64,000 nucleotides of DNA from Nocardia sp. alder85J (GCF_020176955.2 NZ_JAIUCZ020000011.1:124001-188000), one strand, 5' to 3'. Counted from the first letter of the stretch, positions 52,467 through 62,183 are shown. A program made the numbers and translations. The notes: generated by a model not told the origin, from the letters alone.

Positions 52467-53764
52467 CGCGGCGACGAGGCGCCGACCTCGACGGCGGTCA
52501 GCGCGTCGCCGACCAGGCCCGCGGCCAGGGTGTTGCCCCCGGCCGGATCGATCAGCAGGAAGCTGCCGGTGTGCCGGTTGACGCGGTAGTCGTCGGCCAC
52601 GATCGGATCGGCGACCCGCACCGAGATGCGGCCGATATCGTTGAGCGTCAACGACTCCGGAGCCGGATCGGCGGCCAGGTTCTGCTCGTCGAAGCGTTCG
52701 ATGAGCGCGCCGACGATGGCCTGGGTGGTGCGGGTGCCATGCTTGAGCAGCAGCCGGGCGCCCGCGCGCAGCGGCTTGTCGCCGAGCCAGCAGACGGTGG
52801 CGTCGAACGCGTCGATCGGCTCCGGGGCGTCGGCGACGGCGGCGATCACGTCGCCGCGCGAGACGTCCACGTCGTCGGCGAGAATAAGCGTGACACTGCG
52901 GCCGGGCTGCGCGGTCGACAGCTCACCGTCGGGGGTGTCGATGCGCTCGACGGTGGTGCGGGTGCCCGACGGCAGCACCACTACCTCGTCGCCCTTCGAC
53001 ACGACGCCCGCGGCGACCTGACCGGCGTAGCCGCGGTAGTCCGGATGTTCGGCGGTGCGCGGGCGGATCACGTACTGCACCGGGAAGCGCAGCCCGACCC
53101 GATGGCGGCCGTAGCTGTCCGCGTCGACCGGCACCGATTCCAGATGCTCGATCAGCGACGGCCCGGTGTAGTACGGGGTGCCGGCCGAGCGGGAGGCGAT
53201 GTTGTCGCCGTGCAGCGCGGAGACCGGAATCTCCTGCACATCCTCGGCGGCCCAGCCGAGAGTGGCTGTCAGCTCCCGGAATTCGGCCCGGATGGTGTCG
53301 AAGACCGCGGGAGCGTCGTCGACCAGATCGATCTTGTTGACCGCCAGCACCAGCTTCGGCACGCCCAGCAGCGCCATCACCGCGGCATGTCGCCGGGTCT
53401 GCTCGATGACGCCCTTGCGGGCGTCGACGAGCAGGATCACCAGCTGTGCGGTGGACGCGCCGGACACCGTGTTGCGGGTGTACTGCACGTGCCCCGGAGT
53501 GTCGGCGAGCACGAAAGACCGTGCGGGAGTGGCGAAGTAGCGATACGCCACGTCGATCGTGATGCCCTGCTCGCGTTCCGCGCGCAGGCCGTCGACCAGC
53601 AGCGAGAGATCCGGGGTGGCCAGGCCCTTGTCGACCGAGGCGCGGGTGACCGCGTCGATCTGGTCGGCCAGCACGGATTTCGTGTCGTACAGCAGGCGCC
53701 CGACCAGTGTGGACTTGCCGTCGTCGACACTGCCGGCGGTGGCCAGTCGTAACAGGTCGGACAT
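52463..53764 (-). CDS. cysN: Sulfate adenylyltransferase GTPase subunit
   Basis: The 433-residue GTPase has GSVDDGKSTLVGRLL (G1), REQGITIDVAYRYF, DTPGHVQYTRN (G3) and NKIDLVDD (G4), followed by two beta-barrel domains. It drives APS synthesis with CysD. It ends after the EF-Tu-like domains with no CysC APS kinase domain, unlike the CysNC fusion of M. tuberculosis. PAPS is not needed by an APS-type CysH. Its ATG overlaps the cysD stop by one base (TGATG). Confidence 0.95.
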   Translation of the reverse strand: MSDLLRLATAGSVDDGKSTLVGRLLYDTKSVLADQIDAVTRASVDKGLATPDLSLLVDGLRAEREQGITIDVAYRYFATPARSFVLADTPGHVQYTRNTVSGASTAQLVILLVDARKGVIEQTRRHAAVMALLGVPKLVLAVNKIDLVDDAPAVFDTIRAEFRELTATLGWAAEDVQEIPVSALHGDNIASRSAGTPYYTGPSLIEHLESVPVDADSYGRHRVGLRFPVQYVIRPRTAEHPDYRGYAGQVAAGVVSKGDEVVVLPSGTRTTVERIDTPDGELSTAQPGRSVTLILADDVDVSRGDVIAAVADAPEPIDAFDATVCWLGDKPLRAGARLLLKHGTRTTQAIVGALIERFDEQNLAADPAPESLTLNDIGRISVRVADPIVADDYRVNRHTGSFLLIDPAGGNTLAAGLVGDALTAVEVGASSPR

Positions 53765-54705
53765 CAGAAATAACCCTCTCGCTTGCGGTCTTCCATGGCG
53801 GCCTCGGACACTCGGTCGTCGCCGCGGGTGGCGCCGCGCTCGGTCAGCCGCGAGGCGGCCACCTCCGCGAGGATCGCCTCGTTGTCGGCGGCATCGGAGA
53901 TGATGGCGCCGGTGGTGGATCCGTCACCGACGGTGCGGTAGCGCACCGACTTCACCAGCAGTTCCTCGTCGTCGCGCGGGCCGCCCCAGCTGCCCGGAGT
54001 CATCCACATACCGTCGCGCTGGTACACCGGGCGTTCGTGCGCGTAGTAGATCGTGGCCAGTTCCACGTTCTCCCGCGCGATGTAGCGCCAGATGTCCAGT
54101 TCGGTCCAGTTCGACAGCGGGAACACCCGGACGTGCTCGCCCGGCGCGTGCCGGCCGTTGTACAGATTCCACAGCTCCGGCCGCTGCCGCTTCGGATCCC
54201 AGCGCCCGAACGCGTCGCGCAGCGAGAAGATCCGCTCCTTGGCGCGGGAACGCTCCTCGTCGCGGCGGCCGCCGCCGAACACCGCGTCGAAGCGGTGCTC
54301 GGTGATGGCGTCCAGCAGCGGCACGGTCTGCAACGGGTTGCGGATACCGTCCGGCCGCTCCTGCAACCGGCCGTCGGCCAGATAGTCCTCGACCGATGCG
54401 ACATGCAGGCGCAGCCCGTACTTCTCGACCACCCGGTCCCGGAATTCCAGCACCTCGGGCAGATTGTGCCCGGTGTCCACGTGCAGCAGCGCGAACGGCA
54501 GCGGCGCCGGCCAGAAGGCCTTGAGCGCCAGGTGCAGCAGTACCGTGGAGTCCTTACCGCCGGAGAACAGGATCACCGGCCGCTCGAACTCGCCCGCGAC
54601 CTCGCGGAAGATGTGGATGGACTCGCTCTCCAGGGCACTGAGCGTGTCGAATTCGTCGAGCGCGGCCAGCACGTCGGAATCGCTGGTGATGTCTGCTGTG
54701 GTCAT
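53764..54705 (-). CDS. cysD: Sulfate adenylyltransferase catalytic subunit
   Basis: The 313-residue PP-loop protein has VILFSGGKDSTVLLHLALKAF (PP motif), LLHVDTGHNLPEVLEFRD and the GGGRRDEERSRAKERIFS stretch, ending in MEDRKREGYF, the classic CysD C-terminus. It makes APS from sulfate and ATP with CysN. ATG 54705 overlaps the cysH stop (ATGA), so the longer upstream frame is not the start. Confidence 0.95.
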   Translation of the reverse strand: MTTADITSDSDVLAALDEFDTLSALESESIHIFREVAGEFERPVILFSGGKDSTVLLHLALKAFWPAPLPFALLHVDTGHNLPEVLEFRDRVVEKYGLRLHVASVEDYLADGRLQERPDGIRNPLQTVPLLDAITEHRFDAVFGGGRRDEERSRAKERIFSLRDAFGRWDPKRQRPELWNLYNGRHAPGEHVRVFPLSNWTELDIWRYIARENVELATIYYAHERPVYQRDGMWMTPGSWGGPRDDEELLVKSVRYRTVGDGSTTGAIISDAADNEAILAEVAASRLTERGATRGDDRVSEAAMEDRKREGYF

Positions 54706-55418
54706 GACTGGTGCAACCCGCATTCGGTCTTGGCGAGGCCGGCCCAGCGGCCGCTTCGCGGATCGGCTCCCGGTTCCGGCTTCCGCGTGCACGGAGCGCA
54801 ACCGATGGACGGATACCCCTCCTCCACCAGGGGATTGACGAGGATGCCGTGTTCGGCGATGTAGCCGGACATCTCGTCGTCGGACCAGGCGGCGATCGGA
54901 TTGATCTTCACCAGGCCGAAGCCCTCGTCGAAGGAGACCAGGGGCGCATTGGCCCGGGTGGGCGCCTCCACCCGGCGGATGCCGGTGACCCAGGCGTTGT
55001 ACCCGGTCAGCGAGTTACCCAGCGGCACCACCTTGCGCAACCGGCAGCACTCGTTCGGCTCGCGCTCGAAGAGGTTGCGGCCCAGCAGCGAATCCTGTTC
55101 GGCCACGGTGTGTTCCGGCGTCACGTTGACGATGTTCACGCCGTACACCAGTTCGGCCGCGTCCCGGGTGCCGATGGTCTCGGCGAAGTGGTAGCCGGTG
55201 TCCAGGAAAAGCACATCAACCCCCGCGCGGACCTGTGCGGCCAGGTGCACCAGCACCGCGTCCTGCATGTTGGAGGCGACGATGTAGTTCGAACCGAAGG
55301 TGTCCTCGGTCCACTGCAACAGCTCGGCCGCGGTGGCGTCCGAACCCAGTTGCGCCGCACCGTCTGCGGCGATCCGGCGCAGCTCGTCCTCGGACAGTTT
55401 CTGCAAAGTGGTTGCCAT
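54702..55418 (-). CDS. cysH: APS reductase
   Basis: The 238-residue enzyme has SNMQDAVLVHLAAQV, FLDTGYHFAET, a CC pair in NECCRLRKV, and CxxC in IGCAPCTRK. These four Cys bind the [4Fe-4S] cluster of APS-type reductases, and the catalytic Cys lies in TECGLH near the end. It reduces APS to sulfite with thioredoxin. ACGGAG overlapping the nirA stop supports ATG 55418. The cluster motif distinguishes it from PAPS reductases. Confidence 0.95.
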   Translation of the reverse strand: MATTLQKLSEDELRRIAADGAAQLGSDATAAELLQWTEDTFGSNYIVASNMQDAVLVHLAAQVRAGVDVLFLDTGYHFAETIGTRDAAELVYGVNIVNVTPEHTVAEQDSLLGRNLFEREPNECCRLRKVVPLGNSLTGYNAWVTGIRRVEAPTRANAPLVSFDEGFGLVKINPIAAWSDDEMSGYIAEHGILVNPLVEEGYPSIGCAPCTRKPEPGADPRSGRWAGLAKTECGLHQS

Positions 55419-55432
55419 GATCTGAAACTCCG

Positions 55433-57235
55433 TTACCGTAGGTCGGCTTCGTCGGCGCGGACAGCCCACTGCGCGAACCGCTCACCGCCGGTGCGGCCCT
55501 TGACGAAATTGCGCACGACGCGCTCGATGTAATCGCCGACCTCGTCACCGGTCACCTTGTGCTGACGCAGTTTGCGGCCGAAACCGCTGTCGAGGCCGAG
55601 GCTGCCACCGAGGTGAACCTGGAAGCCCTCGATCTGATTCCCGTCGCCGCTGTCGATCAGCTGACCCTTGAAACCGATGTCCGCGATCTGGGACCGGCCA
55701 CAGGAATTGGGGCAGCCGTTGATGTTGATGGTGATCGGCACGTCCAGCTGGGAGTTGATGTCGGCCAGCCGCTGCTCCAGCTCCGGCGCCAGCACCTGGG
55801 AGCGCTTGCGGGTCTCGGTGTAGGAGAGCTTGCAGAACTCGATACCGCTGCACGCCAGCAGGTTCCGCCGCCAGATCGACGGACGGGCGTGCAGGCCCAG
55901 TGGTTCCAGCTCGGCGATCAGCTGCTCGACCTTGTCGTCGGCGACGTCCAGCACGATCAGCTTCTGGTACGGGGTGAACCGGATGCGATCGGAGCCGATG
56001 CGCTCCACCGCGTCGGCCACCGCGGTCAGGATGGTGCCCGAGACCCGCCCCGCGATGGGAGTGAAGCCCACGGCGTTGTGCCCGTTGCGCAGCTTCTGCA
56101 CGCCGACGTGGTCGATCGGGCGCTCCGGCTGTTGCGGCGCGGGGCCGTCGATCAGCTTCCGCTTCAGGTACTCGTCCTCCAGCACCTGGCGGAACTTCTC
56201 GACGCCCCAGTCCTTGATCAGGTACTTCAGCCGGGCCTTGGCGCGCAGCCGGCGATAGCCGTAGTCCCGGAACAGCGAGACGACCGCCTCCCAGACGTCC
56301 GGCACCTCGTCCAGCGGCACCCACGCGCCGACGCGCTGCGCCAGCATCGGGTTGGTGGACAGGCCGCCACCGACCCAGAGGTCCAGGCCGGGGCCGTGTT
56401 CGGGGTGGTTCACGCCGACGAAGGCGATGTCGTTGATCTCGTGCACCACATCCTGCTGGCCCGAGATCGCGGTCTTGAACTTGCGCGGGAGGTTCGAATA
56501 TTCCTTCTTGCCGATGTACCGCTGCACGATCTCCTGGATCGCCGGGGTCGGGTCGAGGATCTCGTCGAACGATTCCCCGGCCAGCGGCGAGCCCAGCACG
56601 ACGCGGGGGCAGTCGCCGCACGCTTCGGTCGTCTGGAGGCCGACGGCCTCGATGCGCCGCCAGATCTCCGGGACGTTCTCGATCTCGATCCAGTGGTACT
56701 GGACGTTCTCGCGGTCGGACAGGTCGGCGGTGTCGCGCGCGAATTCGGTGGAGATGCCGCCGAGGGTGCGCAGCTGGGCGACGTTCAGCGCACCGGCGTC
56801 GCACCGGATGCGCATCATGAAGTAGCGGGCCTCGAGGATGTCGATGTTGTCGTCGCCGGTCCAGGTGCCGTCGTAACCCTGCTCACGCTGGGTGTAGAGG
56901 CCCCACCAGCGGAACCGGCCGCGCAGGTCGGCCTTGTCGATCGAATCGAAGCCGCCCTTGGCGTAGATGTTCTCGATCCGGGCGCGGACGTTGAGCGGGT
57001 TGTCGTCCTTCTTGCTCTGCTCGTTGGGGTTCAGCGGCTCGCGGTAACCGAGTGCCCACTGGCCCTCCGACTTGCGGCGGACGGGTTTGCCGGCGGTGCG
57101 CTGGCGCGGTCCGGAGACCTCCTCGCGCGGGCGTGCCCGCCGCTCCTTGGCGGCGAGGGCACGCTCCCGCGCGGCCTGCTCGCGCGCGGAGTTCGCGGAT
57201 TCTGGTGTGGGACCGGCGTCGGTGCTCGACGTCAT
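55433..57235 (-). CDS. nirA: Ferredoxin-dependent sulfite reductase
   Basis: The 600-residue enzyme has duplicated sulfite/nitrite reductase repeats: NVQYHWIEIENVPEIWRRIEAVGL, TTEACGDCPRVVLGSPLAGE, and the siroheme/[4Fe-4S] Cys set in ACSGIEFCKLSYTETR and NGCPNSCGRSQIADIG. It reduces sulfite to sulfide with ferredoxin. The first 60 residues are a charged extension. It leads the nirA-cysH-cysD-cysN-cbiX operon and is preceded by a Cys-codon leader peptide. Confidence 0.95.
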   Translation of the reverse strand: MTSSTDAGPTPESANSAREQAARERALAAKERRARPREEVSGPRQRTAGKPVRRKSEGQWALGYREPLNPNEQSKKDDNPLNVRARIENIYAKGGFDSIDKADLRGRFRWWGLYTQREQGYDGTWTGDDNIDILEARYFMMRIRCDAGALNVAQLRTLGGISTEFARDTADLSDRENVQYHWIEIENVPEIWRRIEAVGLQTTEACGDCPRVVLGSPLAGESFDEILDPTPAIQEIVQRYIGKKEYSNLPRKFKTAISGQQDVVHEINDIAFVGVNHPEHGPGLDLWVGGGLSTNPMLAQRVGAWVPLDEVPDVWEAVVSLFRDYGYRRLRAKARLKYLIKDWGVEKFRQVLEDEYLKRKLIDGPAPQQPERPIDHVGVQKLRNGHNAVGFTPIAGRVSGTILTAVADAVERIGSDRIRFTPYQKLIVLDVADDKVEQLIAELEPLGLHARPSIWRRNLLACSGIEFCKLSYTETRKRSQVLAPELEQRLADINSQLDVPITININGCPNSCGRSQIADIGFKGQLIDSGDGNQIEGFQVHLGGSLGLDSGFGRKLRQHKVTGDEVGDYIERVVRNFVKGRTGGERFAQWAVRADEADLR

Positions 57236-57358
57236 GGGGTCGCTCCTGCAAGGTTTTGATCAGGCCTGACGACAGGGAGGAGGGGCTGGCTCACGCCTGG
57301 CGATAGAACACGGCCGGGAAAGCCGGCGGCATCGGACGGGACGCCGGGAAGGGCCGGA

Positions 57359-57451
57359 CTACCGGAGGCGATCCGGCAGACAGCCTGCGCTACAGACACG
57401 CTTGAAATCGACGTGGCGACGTGCCACCAGTCGGACTCCAAGTTCGGTCAT
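57359..57451 (-). CDS. Cys-codon leader peptide upstream of sulfite reductase
   Basis: ATG 57451 encodes a 30-residue peptide with core ARRHVDFKRVCSAGCLPDRLR. RRHVDxxRVC is the hallmark of mycobacterial leader peptides placed before sulfite reductase (Ms4527A type, remembered). Here the usual run of Cys is CSAGC, two Cys codons. It lies 123 bases before the nirA start. Slow decoding under cysteine shortage would raise expression of the operon. ATG 57460, in frame three codons earlier, is an alternative start. Confidence 0.75.
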   Translation of the reverse strand: MTELGVRLVARRHVDFKRVCSAGCLPDRLR

Positions 57452-57645
57452 GGTGCCCATTGTGCCATGTGAACAGGGTCTTTCCGACCGTGGGTCCATA
57501 TTTTCCTTCAATTCGAGGGAAATCCCCTGGACGGGCGTCCCAAATTGTGAGATCGGTCATATAACGACCGTCCGGATTGCCGGGCGGGCCGCATTCGCGC
57601 CGAGTCGGTGACCGACCCTGGCGAACCACCGTTCACACTGGTGGG

Positions 57646-58860
57646 GTGATCCCGACCGCCCCGCCCTCGCCGTCCACGGCCGCCGACGCGCCCGAGGTGG
57701 TGCTGCGCGATTTCGGGACCGGCCCGTTCGGCATCTATGTGCACGTGCCCTTCTGTGCGACCCGGTGCGGCTACTGCGACTTCAACACCTACACCGCCGG
57801 CGAACTGGGCAGCTCCGCCTCGCCGCAGTCCTGGCTGACCGCGCTGCGCGGCGAACTGTCCGCTGCCGCAGGACTTTTCGCGGAACTTCCGAGTTCGCAG
57901 CCGGAGGTGTCGACGATCTTCGTCGGCGGCGGCACGCCCTCGTTGCTCGGCGGTGACGGGCTGGCCGAGGTGCTGGCCGCGATCCGCGCGCACTTCCCGC
58001 TGGCCGCCGCTGCCGAGGTATCCACCGAGTCGAATCCGGAGTCCACCTCGCCCGCCTTCTTCGAGCGGCTGCGCGCGGCCGGGTTCACCCGGGTGTCGCT
58101 GGGCATGCAGTCCGCCGCCGAACACGTGCTGCGGGTGCTGGACCGCACCCACACCCCGGGCCGGGCGGTCGCGGCGGCCCGGGAGGCCCGTGCCGCCGGA
58201 TTCGAGCACGTCAACCTCGACGTCATCTACGGCACCCCGGGCGAGACGACGGCCGATCTGGACGCCACCCTGGACGCCGTGCTCGCCGCGGGCGTCGACC
58301 ACGTCTCGGCGTACTCGCTGATCGTCGAGGACGGCACCGCGCTGGCCCGCAAGGTCCGCCGCGGCGAACTGCCCGCCCCGGACGACGACGTGCTGGCCGC
58401 CCGCTACGAACGCATCGATGCCCGGCTGTCCGCCGCCGGCCTGGACTGGTACGAGGTCTCCAACTGGGCCGCCGGTCCCGCCGCGCGCTGCCGGCACAAC
58501 CTCGGCTACTGGGACGGCGGCGACTGGCTCGGGGCGGGGCCGGGCGCGCACAGCCACGTCGGCGGGGTGCGCTGGTGGAATGTGAAACATCCGGCGCGCT
58601 ACGCGGATCGGGTGGCTGCCGACGGCTTGCCCGCGGCCGGTTGCGAAACCCTCACAGCCGACGAGCGCTACCTCGAGCGCATCATGCTCGGGGTCCGGTT
58701 GCGCGACGGCCTGCCGCTGACCGACCTCGACGCGGCCGGGCGCCGCGCAGCGGAACAGGTGGTCACCGACGGTCTGGCGACGCCGATCGCCGGACGGCTG
58801 GTCCTCACCGACCGGGGCCGGTTGCTCGCCGACGCCGTCGTCCGCGCGTTGCTGACATGA
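57646..58860 (+). CDS. hemW: HemW-like radical SAM protein (heme chaperone)
   Basis: The 404-residue protein has IYVHVPFCATRCGYCDFNTY (CxxxCxxC radical SAM motif plus the extra Cys-x-x-Phe-Asn), VGGGTPSLL, TESNPES, RVSLGMQSAAEHVLRVLDRTHTP, and a HemN C-terminal domain. The Cys pattern CxxxCxxC without the fourth Cys of true HemN fits HemW, which carries heme to target proteins. GTG 57646 begins the family-like N-terminus. It is divergent from the nirA operon. Confidence 0.92.
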   Translation: MIPTAPPSPSTAADAPEVVLRDFGTGPFGIYVHVPFCATRCGYCDFNTYTAGELGSSASPQSWLTALRGELSAAAGLFAELPSSQPEVSTIFVGGGTPSLLGGDGLAEVLAAIRAHFPLAAAAEVSTESNPESTSPAFFERLRAAGFTRVSLGMQSAAEHVLRVLDRTHTPGRAVAAAREARAAGFEHVNLDVIYGTPGETTADLDATLDAVLAAGVDHVSAYSLIVEDGTALARKVRRGELPAPDDDVLAARYERIDARLSAAGLDWYEVSNWAAGPAARCRHNLGYWDGGDWLGAGPGAHSHVGGVRWWNVKHPARYADRVAADGLPAAGCETLTADERYLERIMLGVRLRDGLPLTDLDAAGRRAAEQVVTDGLATPIAGRLVLTDRGRLLADAVVRALLT

Positions 58861-59065
58861 CGCCACGAACGGGGAACGGGACTGTGAATTCCGGGTGTGA
58901 CGGTGATCTCCGCGCACGATTGTTCTCGCAGCTGGATCGGGGTATGCGAGGGATCGGCGCACCGCCATTTAAACTGGAATTCGGATGAACCCGGGAACCC
59001 GTGCCGAGGTGGCTCATGCGTGGGCGCACGAGCCAGGGAATGAGGCGAACGAGGAGGTGGGGACC

Positions 59066-60097
59066 ATGTCGAGCACCGAGCAACGGCGACTCGAGGTCCT
59101 GCGCGCGATCGTCGCGGACTATATCGCGACCAAAGAGCCGATCGGGTCGAAGAGCCTGGTGGACCGCCACAATCTGGGCGTCTCCAGCGCGACGGTACGT
59201 AACGACATGGCAGTACTGGAAGCCGAGGGGTACATCACGCAGCCGCACACCAGTTCCGGTCGGATTCCGACCGACAAGGGTTATCGCCAGTTCGTCGACA
59301 ACATCTCCGAGGTCAAGCCGCTGTCGGTGGCCGAGCGGCGGGCCATTCTGGATTTCCTGGAGAGCGGGGTCGATCTCGACGACGTGCTGCGGCGTGCGGT
59401 GCGGTTGCTGGCCCAGCTGACCCGGCAGGTGGCCATGGTGCAGTACCCGACGGTGTCGGCGTCCACCGTCCGTCACCTCGAGGTGGTCGCGCTGAATCCG
59501 GCCCGGTTGCTGCTGGTGGTGATCACCGATACCGGTCGCGTCGATCAGCGCCTGGTCGACCTGGGCGCGGTCATCGACGACGAGGGGCTCGCGGTGCTGC
59601 GGGCCATGCTCGGCAAGGCGATGGACGGCAAGCGGCTGGCGGTGGCCTCGAAGTCGGTGGCCGAACTGCCCGAGCGCTCGCCGGCCCGATTGCGCGACGT
59701 CCTGATCCGGGTGTCGACCGTGCTGGTGGAGACACTGGTCGAACATCCCGAGGAGCGGCTGGTGCTGGGCGGCACCGCGAACCTCACCCGCAACGGCGGC
59801 GACTTCGGCTTCCCCGGTTCGCTGCGCGCGGTGCTGGAGGCGCTGGAGGAGCAGGTGGTGGTGCTGAAACTGCTCGCCGCCGCGCAACATCCGGGCATGG
59901 TGACCGTGCAGATCGGCGAGGAGACGAAGGTCGAGCAGATGCGCGGCACCTCGATGGTCTCGACCGGGTACGGTGTGCCCGGTACCGTGCTGGGAGCCAT
60001 GGGGGTGCTCGGCCCGACCCGCATGGACTACCCCGGAACGATCGCATCGGTCGCCGCGGTGGCCCGGTATATCGGCGAGGTGCTCGCCGAGCGATGA
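59066..60097 (+). CDS. hrcA: Heat-inducible transcription repressor
   Basis: The 343-residue protein has an N-terminal winged helix (RRLEVLRAIVADYIATKEPIGSKSLVDRHNLGVSSATVRNDMAVLEAEGYI, then QPHTSSGRIPTDKGYRQFVD) and a GAF-like domain. This is the HrcA layout. HrcA represses chaperone genes at CIRCE sites; no CIRCE sequence is seen next to it. GAGGAGGTGGGG supports ATG 59066. dnaJ follows 76 bases downstream. Confidence 0.95.
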   Translation: MSSTEQRRLEVLRAIVADYIATKEPIGSKSLVDRHNLGVSSATVRNDMAVLEAEGYITQPHTSSGRIPTDKGYRQFVDNISEVKPLSVAERRAILDFLESGVDLDDVLRRAVRLLAQLTRQVAMVQYPTVSASTVRHLEVVALNPARLLLVVITDTGRVDQRLVDLGAVIDDEGLAVLRAMLGKAMDGKRLAVASKSVAELPERSPARLRDVLIRVSTVLVETLVEHPEERLVLGGTANLTRNGGDFGFPGSLRAVLEALEEQVVVLKLLAAAQHPGMVTVQIGEETKVEQMRGTSMVSTGYGVPGTVLGAMGVLGPTRMDYPGTIASVAAVARYIGEVLAER

Positions 60098-60173
60098 ACG
60101 GACTGCGGCACGATAGGGCGGCTGGGTTGTCGATCAGCTGCGGCACACATTCGGAACAGGACTAGAGACTCAC

Positions 60174-61325
60174 GTGGCACGGGACTACTACGGAATTCTC
60201 GGTGTCGGACGCTCCGCGACCGACCAGGAGATCAAGCGCGCCTACCGGAGGCTGGCGCGGGAACTGCACCCCGACGTCAATCCCGACCCGGACGCGCAGG
60301 AGAAGTTCCGCGACGTCTCCGCCGCCTACGAGGTCCTCAGCGACCCGGAGAAGCGGCGCGTCGTCGACATGGGTGGCGACCCGCTGGCCAGCAGTGCGGC
60401 CGGTGGCTTCACCGGCGCCGGTTTCGGTGGCCTCGGTGATGTGTTCGAGGCGTTCTTCGGCGGCATGAACACCGGCGGCTCGCCCCGCGGCAAGCCGCGC
60501 GGGCGGGTGCAGCCGGGTGCGGATTCGCTGCTGCGGACCCGGCTCTCGCTGGCCGAATGCGCCGTCGGTGTGACCAAGCATCTGACCGTCGACACCGCGG
60601 TGCTGTGCGATGTGTGCCAGGGCGCGGGCACCAACGGCAACTCCAAGCCGGTGCGCTGCGAGACCTGTGGCGGCGCCGGTGAGGTGCAGACGGTGCAGCG
60701 GTCCTTCCTGGGTCAGGTGATGACCTCGCGGCCGTGTCCCACCTGTCGCGGTGCGGGCGAGACGATTCCGGACCCGTGCCGCAAGTGCGGTGGCGACGGC
60801 CGGGTGCGTGCCCGCCGCGAGATCGCCGCGCCGATCCCGGCCGGCGTCGCCAACGGCATGCGGGTGCGGCTGGCCGCCCAGGGCGAGGTCGGCCCCGGCG
60901 GCGGCCCCGCCGGCGATCTGTACGTCGAGATCGTGGAGCAGCCGCACGACACCTTCGTCCGCGACGGCGACGATCTGCACTGCACGGTCCGGGTCCCGAT
61001 GGTGGACGCCGCGCTGGGCACCACCGTGGTGGTCGACACCATCCTCGACGGTCCCACCGAACTGACCATCCCGCCGGGCACCCAGCCGGGTGAGGTGTCG
61101 GTGCTGCGCGGGCACGGCATGCCGAAGCTGCGCTCCACCTCGCGCGGTGATCTGCTCGCCCATCTCGACATCGTGGTGCCGGCCAAGCTCGACGCCAAAC
61201 AGGTCGACCTGCTGCGCAAGTACAAGGCGTTGCGCAACGGTGAGCGCAGCGAGGTGCTGACGGCCGGCTCCGAACACAACAGCGGCCTGTTCGCCCGGTT
61301 ACGGGCGTCCTTCAGCGGCCGCTGA
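60174..61325 (+). CDS. dnaJ: Chaperone DnaJ (DnaJ2-type)
   Basis: The 383-residue protein has the J domain DYYGILGVGRSATDQEIKRAYRRLARELHPDVNPDP (HPD at about residue 33), a Gly-rich stretch (GGFTGAGFGG), four CxxCxGxG zinc motifs (CDVCQGAG, CETCGGAG, CPTCRGAG, CRKCGGDG) and the C-terminal substrate domain. It stimulates DnaK. GTG 60174 is used. The order hrcA-dnaJ-rsmE is conserved in this group. Confidence 0.95.
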   Translation: MARDYYGILGVGRSATDQEIKRAYRRLARELHPDVNPDPDAQEKFRDVSAAYEVLSDPEKRRVVDMGGDPLASSAAGGFTGAGFGGLGDVFEAFFGGMNTGGSPRGKPRGRVQPGADSLLRTRLSLAECAVGVTKHLTVDTAVLCDVCQGAGTNGNSKPVRCETCGGAGEVQTVQRSFLGQVMTSRPCPTCRGAGETIPDPCRKCGGDGRVRARREIAAPIPAGVANGMRVRLAAQGEVGPGGGPAGDLYVEIVEQPHDTFVRDGDDLHCTVRVPMVDAALGTTVVVDTILDGPTELTIPPGTQPGEVSVLRGHGMPKLRSTSRGDLLAHLDIVVPAKLDAKQVDLLRKYKALRNGERSEVLTAGSEHNSGLFARLRASFSGR

Positions 61326-61332
61326 AATCCCG

Positions 61333-62073
61333 GTGGCCGCAACGGTTTTCTACCTCGACGAGATCCCGGAGCCGGGCGGTGTCGCGGTGCTGGACGGCCC
61401 GGAGGGCCGGCACGCCGCGACCGTGCGGCGCATCCGGGTCGGCGAGCCGATCACGCTGTCCGACGGCGCGGGCCTGCTCGCCGAGTCCGAGGTGGTCGCC
61501 ACCGCCAAGGACCGGCTGGATCTGAAGGTGCTGAATCGGGTTGTCGCCGAACCGGTCACCCCGCCGGTGACGGTCGTGCAGGCGCTGCCCAAATCGGACC
61601 GCTCGGAACTGGCCGTGGAACTGATGACCGAGGCGGGCGCCGACGTGATCGTGCCGTGGCAGGCCGCCCGCTGCGTCGCCAACTGGGAACGCAAGGCGGA
61701 CAAGGGCGTCGACAAGTGGCGCGCGGCCGCCCGCGCCGCCGCTCGCCAGTCCCGCCGCCCCTACATCCCGGACGTCACCGACCTGTACCGGACCACCGAC
61801 GTCGCGGACCTGATCCGGACCACGGTGGTGGAGGGTGGCATCGCAGCGGCGTTGCACGAATCCGGTGCGGCCCGTTTCACGGAGTTGTCCGTGGCGACGG
61901 CGACCGGTGTCGTGCTGATCGTCGGTCCTGAGGGCGGCCTCGACGACTCGGAGATCGCCGCCTTCACCGAGGCCGGTGCACAGGCGGTGCTGCTGGGCCC
62001 GACGGTGCTGCGCACCTCCACGGCCGCCGCCGTGGCCCTCGGCGCACTGGGGGCGCTGACCTCGCGCTGGTAG
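61333..62073 (+). CDS. rsmE: 16S rRNA (uracil1498-N3)-methyltransferase
   Basis: The 246-residue protein has an N-terminal PUA-like part (GPEGRHAATVRRIRVGEPITLSDG), ALPKSDRSELAVELMTEAGAD and the SPOUT knot VVLIVGPEGGLDDSEI...LLGPTVLRTSTAAAVAL. It methylates U1498 of 16S rRNA. GTG 61333 starts 7 bases after the dnaJ stop. Confidence 0.95.
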   Translation: MAATVFYLDEIPEPGGVAVLDGPEGRHAATVRRIRVGEPITLSDGAGLLAESEVVATAKDRLDLKVLNRVVAEPVTPPVTVVQALPKSDRSELAVELMTEAGADVIVPWQAARCVANWERKADKGVDKWRAAARAAARQSRRPYIPDVTDLYRTTDVADLIRTTVVEGGIAAALHESGAARFTELSVATATGVVLIVGPEGGLDDSEIAAFTEAGAQAVLLGPTVLRTSTAAAVALGALGALTSRW

Positions 62074-62101
62074 CGTGCGTCCCGCGGGCTGCGCCACGTG
62101 G

Positions 62102-62183
62102 GTCGGTGGTCACCGTGCCGGTCGGTTGTGACGCTGCCGCGGTCGGTCGTGACGCTGCCGCGGTCGGCTGTGACTGTGGCCCC
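62102..62183. repeat. 21-bp tandem repeat between convergent genes
   Basis: GTCGGTTGTGACGCTGCCGC-type 21-bp units occur at 62121-62141 and 62142-62162, with degenerate copies on both sides. They lie after the rsmE stop, in the gap before the convergent zinc-ribbon gene. The array may vary in length. Confidence 0.7.

Noticed and set aside
58857..58988. 43-codon frame overlapping the hemW stop (ATGA)
   Set aside because: No recognisable features and no support beyond the overlap; the residues look like chance high-GC translation upstream of hrcA.
59000..59066. CIRCE-type operator before hrcA
   Set aside because: No TTAGCACTC-like inverted repeat was found by eye near hrcA or dnaJ.
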